43,507 nucleotides of DNA, taken from assembly GCF_042668085.1 (NCBI RefSeq), contig NZ_JBHVBO010000019.1, forward strand, positions 1 to 43,507, given 5' to 3'. How positions within the stretch are numbered: the first letter of the stretch is position 1; every line of letters starts with the position of its first letter. The notes below the pieces were generated by a model, which was not told the DNA's origin, did not search any database, and saw only the letters and a list, made by a program, of their open reading frames with translations. Source of the stretch: Isoptericola sp042668085. GTDB lineage: Bacteria; Actinomycetota; Actinomycetes; Actinomycetales; Cellulomonadaceae. Positions 41,776-43,507 of this stretch are shown in pieces. A program made the position numbers and the translations under genes.

Positions 41776-42924
41776 TCAGCCGGCGTTCTCCGAGGCCCAC
41801 TTCTGGTACTCGGCGCGGTACTGGAGAAACTCCTGGTAGTTGTCCGTGAACTTCGTCTCGCCGGTGTCCAGGTTCACCGTCACGTACCAGTTCCAGTCAC
41901 CCTCGGGCGGGTCGAGGACGGCCTCGACCGACTCCTGGCCAGGGTTGGCGATCGGCGTGGGCGGAAGCCCGGTGTTCTTGCGAGAGTTGTAGGGATCGCT
42001 CGCGTCCGCGAACTCCGACTTGGTGATCTCGTCGGCCGGCTTGCCGAGCCCATAGGAGTTGATGGCGTCCAGGTACAGCGCCTCGCCGCGGTCCAGGCGG
42101 TTCTCGATCACGCGCGCGACCTCACCCCGGTACCCGTCCGGTGCCTCCTTCTCCACCAGCGACGCCTTGTTCAGCACGTCCTGCCAGTCGGACTTCTCGA
42201 CCCCGAGCGACTCCAGCTCCTTCTTCGTCTGGTCCACCATGGCCGTGAGCAGCGTGGTGGCGTCGTCGCCCGGCTGCACGGTGTACGTCTTCGGGAACAG
42301 CCAGCCCTCGGCGTTGCCCTTCGCCTGCTGCGGCAGCCCGAAGGAGTCCGGGTCCTCCAGCGCCTTCTCGAGCTCCTCGGGCGTGATGTCCGTGACCGAG
42401 CCGACACGCTCGACGATCTGCGCGACCGTGTAGCCCTCGGGGATGGTCACGTTGGTCTGCAGCTTCTCGTTCTTCACCAGCGCGGCGACGGCGTCGGAGG
42501 CCTTCATCTCGGCCTGCAGCTGGTACGTGCCCGGCTGGATGCCGGCGGCCGCCGGGTTCTGGCCGAACGCGTCGGTGAACGCGCCCACGCTGGCGACGAC
42601 GCCCGCCTCCTGGAGCACGGTGCCCATCTCGCCGCCCGAGGCGCCCTCGGGGATGACGACCTCGACCGGTTCCCCACCCGGCCCCGGGTAGTCCTCGTTC
42701 TGCGCGCCGATGAACGGCAGGTCGCCGACGAGCGAGTCCATGCGGTCCCAGAGCAGGTAGGCGCCCGCGCCCACGAACCCGAGGACCACCACCAGGACCA
42801 CCGCGGTGCGCTGCCGACGGCGGCGCTTGCGCTTGGCGGCGGCCCTCCGGCTGGCGGCCGAGCGGCGCCGCGAGGGTGCCGCCGGCGCCTCCTGGAGGGC
42901 GGGGTGCTCGAAGAGGTCCGTCAC
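41776..42924 (-). CDS. mltG: Endolytic murein transglycosylase MltG
   Basis: Cuts nascent peptidoglycan strands at the membrane. The 382-residue protein has a highly basic cytosolic tail (19-40), one membrane segment (about 41-59), a LysM-like part (V-T-I-P-E-G-Y-T-V-A-Q-I) and the YceG domain. The catalytic Glu is in S-L-V-E-K-E-A, and G-L-P-P-T-P-I-A-N-P-G lies near the end. GTG 42924 has AAGGAAG about nine bases upstream. Typical neighbour of ruvX and aroE in actinobacteria. Confidence 0.95.
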   Translation of the reverse strand: MTDLFEHPALQEAPAAPSRRRSAASRRAAAKRKRRRRQRTAVVLVVVLGFVGAGAYLLWDRMDSLVGDLPFIGAQNEDYPGPGGEPVEVVIPEGASGGEMGTVLQEAGVVASVGAFTDAFGQNPAAAGIQPGTYQLQAEMKASDAVAALVKNEKLQTNVTIPEGYTVAQIVERVGSVTDITPEELEKALEDPDSFGLPQQAKGNAEGWLFPKTYTVQPGDDATTLLTAMVDQTKKELESLGVEKSDWQDVLNKASLVEKEAPDGYRGEVARVIENRLDRGEALYLDAINSYGLGKPADEITKSEFADASDPYNSRKNTGLPPTPIANPGQESVEAVLDPPEGDWNWYVTVNLDTGETKFTDNYQEFLQYRAEYQKWASENAG

Positions 42925-42991
42925 GCCGGGTTCTTCCTTCTGACAGGGCCTGAGGTGGGCACGTGGGGTCGGGTGCTGCTGTCCGGGCAGG

Positions 42992-43507
42992 TCAGGCGCC
43001 CGGTGACCGCCGCTCGACGAGCTCGCCGGCGCGCTCCCCCGCCGACCGCTCCACGTCGAGTGCAGATTGCAGAATGATAACGGCTGCGGCCTGGTCGACG
43101 ACAGACCGGTGTGTCTTGGTGCGTCGTCCTGCCGACCGCAGCTGGGCGTGCGCCGTCACGGTCGTCATCCGTTCGTCCACGAGACGCACCTCGGCGGGCG
43201 CGACGGCGGCCGCCACGCGGGCGGCGAAGTCGCGCGCGTCCGCGGTCGCCGCGCCCTCCGCCCCGGACAGGTGGCGCGGCAGCCCCACGTACACGACCGC
43301 GGCGAACCGCTCCTCGACCTCCGCGGCGATGCGCGCGACGTCGGGCGTCACCGCGGGCGTCCCGTCCACGCCCGCGGGCACGTCCAGGACGCGCGGCACC
43401 GTCTCGACGGGCGTCGCCACGAGGCCGTCGGGGTCGCTGCCCGCGAGCCCGATGCGCGCCTTGCCGACGTCGACCCCGAGCCGCGCGCCCCGCGGCAGCC
43501 CGCGGGG
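42992..43507 (-). CDS. ruvX: Holliday-junction resolvase-like RuvX/YqgF, 5' end cut by the window edge
   Basis: The frame is open to the last base of the window, giving at least 171 residues. The RNase H-like fold shows L-G-V-D-V-G-K-A-R-I-G-L-A near the N-terminus, V-Y-V-G-L-P-R-H-L-S-G, L-V-D-E-R-M-T-T and V-D-Q-A-A-A-V-I-I-L-Q at the end, all standard for YqgF, which is linked to 16S rRNA 5' processing and, in name, junction resolution. The true start is outside the window. It lies 67 bp before mltG. Confidence 0.93.
   Translation of the reverse strand, partial: PRGLPRGARLGVDVGKARIGLAGSDPDGLVATPVETVPRVLDVPAGVDGTPAVTPDVARIAAEVEERFAAVVYVGLPRHLSGAEGAATADARDFAARVAAAVAPAEVRLVDERMTTVTAHAQLRSAGRRTKTHRSVVDQAAAVIILQSALDVERSAGERAGELVERRSPGA

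Overview
This is a gene-dense, very GC-rich window from a chromosome of an actinobacterium. The gene order (ruvX-mltG-aroE-aroC-aroK-aroB, aroQ, efp-nusB, pyrR-pyrB-pyrC-(PH-like)-carA-carB-pyrF, mihF-gmk-rpoZ-coaBC, metK, priA, fmt-rsmB, rpe, hisE-hisG), an actinobacterial integration host factor, a PriA without helicase motifs and a type II 3-dehydroquinase all point to Actinomycetota. Micrococcales (for example the Cellulomonas/Cellulosimicrobium group) is my best guess; the genus is not determinable by eye. I see no tRNA, rRNA, CRISPR array, insertion sequence or phage gene, and no gene-free stretch longer than about 210 bases.

Layout: 1-26,070 is almost entirely minus-strand housekeeping genes. 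From low to high coordinate: a PH-domain membrane protein (cut by the window edge), hisG, hisE, rpe, a GNAT gene on the plus strand, rsmB, fmt, a HAD phosphatase, priA, metK, coaBC, rpoZ, gmk, mihF, a plus-strand methyltransferase, the pyrimidine operon (read as pyrR-pyrB-pyrC-PH-like-carA-carB-pyrF), nusB, efp, a membrane protein coupled to a SatD-like putative regulator, and aroQ. Positions 37,882-43,507 resume the conserved shikimate block (aroB, aroK, aroC, aroE, mltG, ruvX; the last is cut by the edge).

Between aroQ and aroB lies about 11.8 kb of accessory genes. SoxR is divergent from a quinone-oxidoreductase/MFS-efflux pair, followed by a covalent-flavin oxidoreductase, probably a response to redox-cycling compounds. 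Next come a DUF1801 protein, an ECF41-type sigma factor with a SnoaL-like tail, a second MFS protein, a class I methyltransferase, an alpha/beta hydrolase overlapping a glycerophosphodiesterase, and a divergent ArsR-like regulator/double-ACT pair sharing one palindromic operator.

The clearest unannotated signal is in the control regions. At least eleven genes carry a TANNNT -10 hexamer six or seven bases before the start codon, the architecture expected for leaderless mRNAs. Others have readable regulation: a PyrR-binding hairpin that covers the pyrR ribosome site, a SoxR dyad inside a 19-bp promoter spacer, a perfect 10+10 palindrome between ArsR and ACT genes, a 9+9 inverted repeat beside the satD-like promoter, and several long perfect terminator hairpins. 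The best candidates for little-described biology are the SatD-like/membrane-protein pair and the ArsR/ACT pair.
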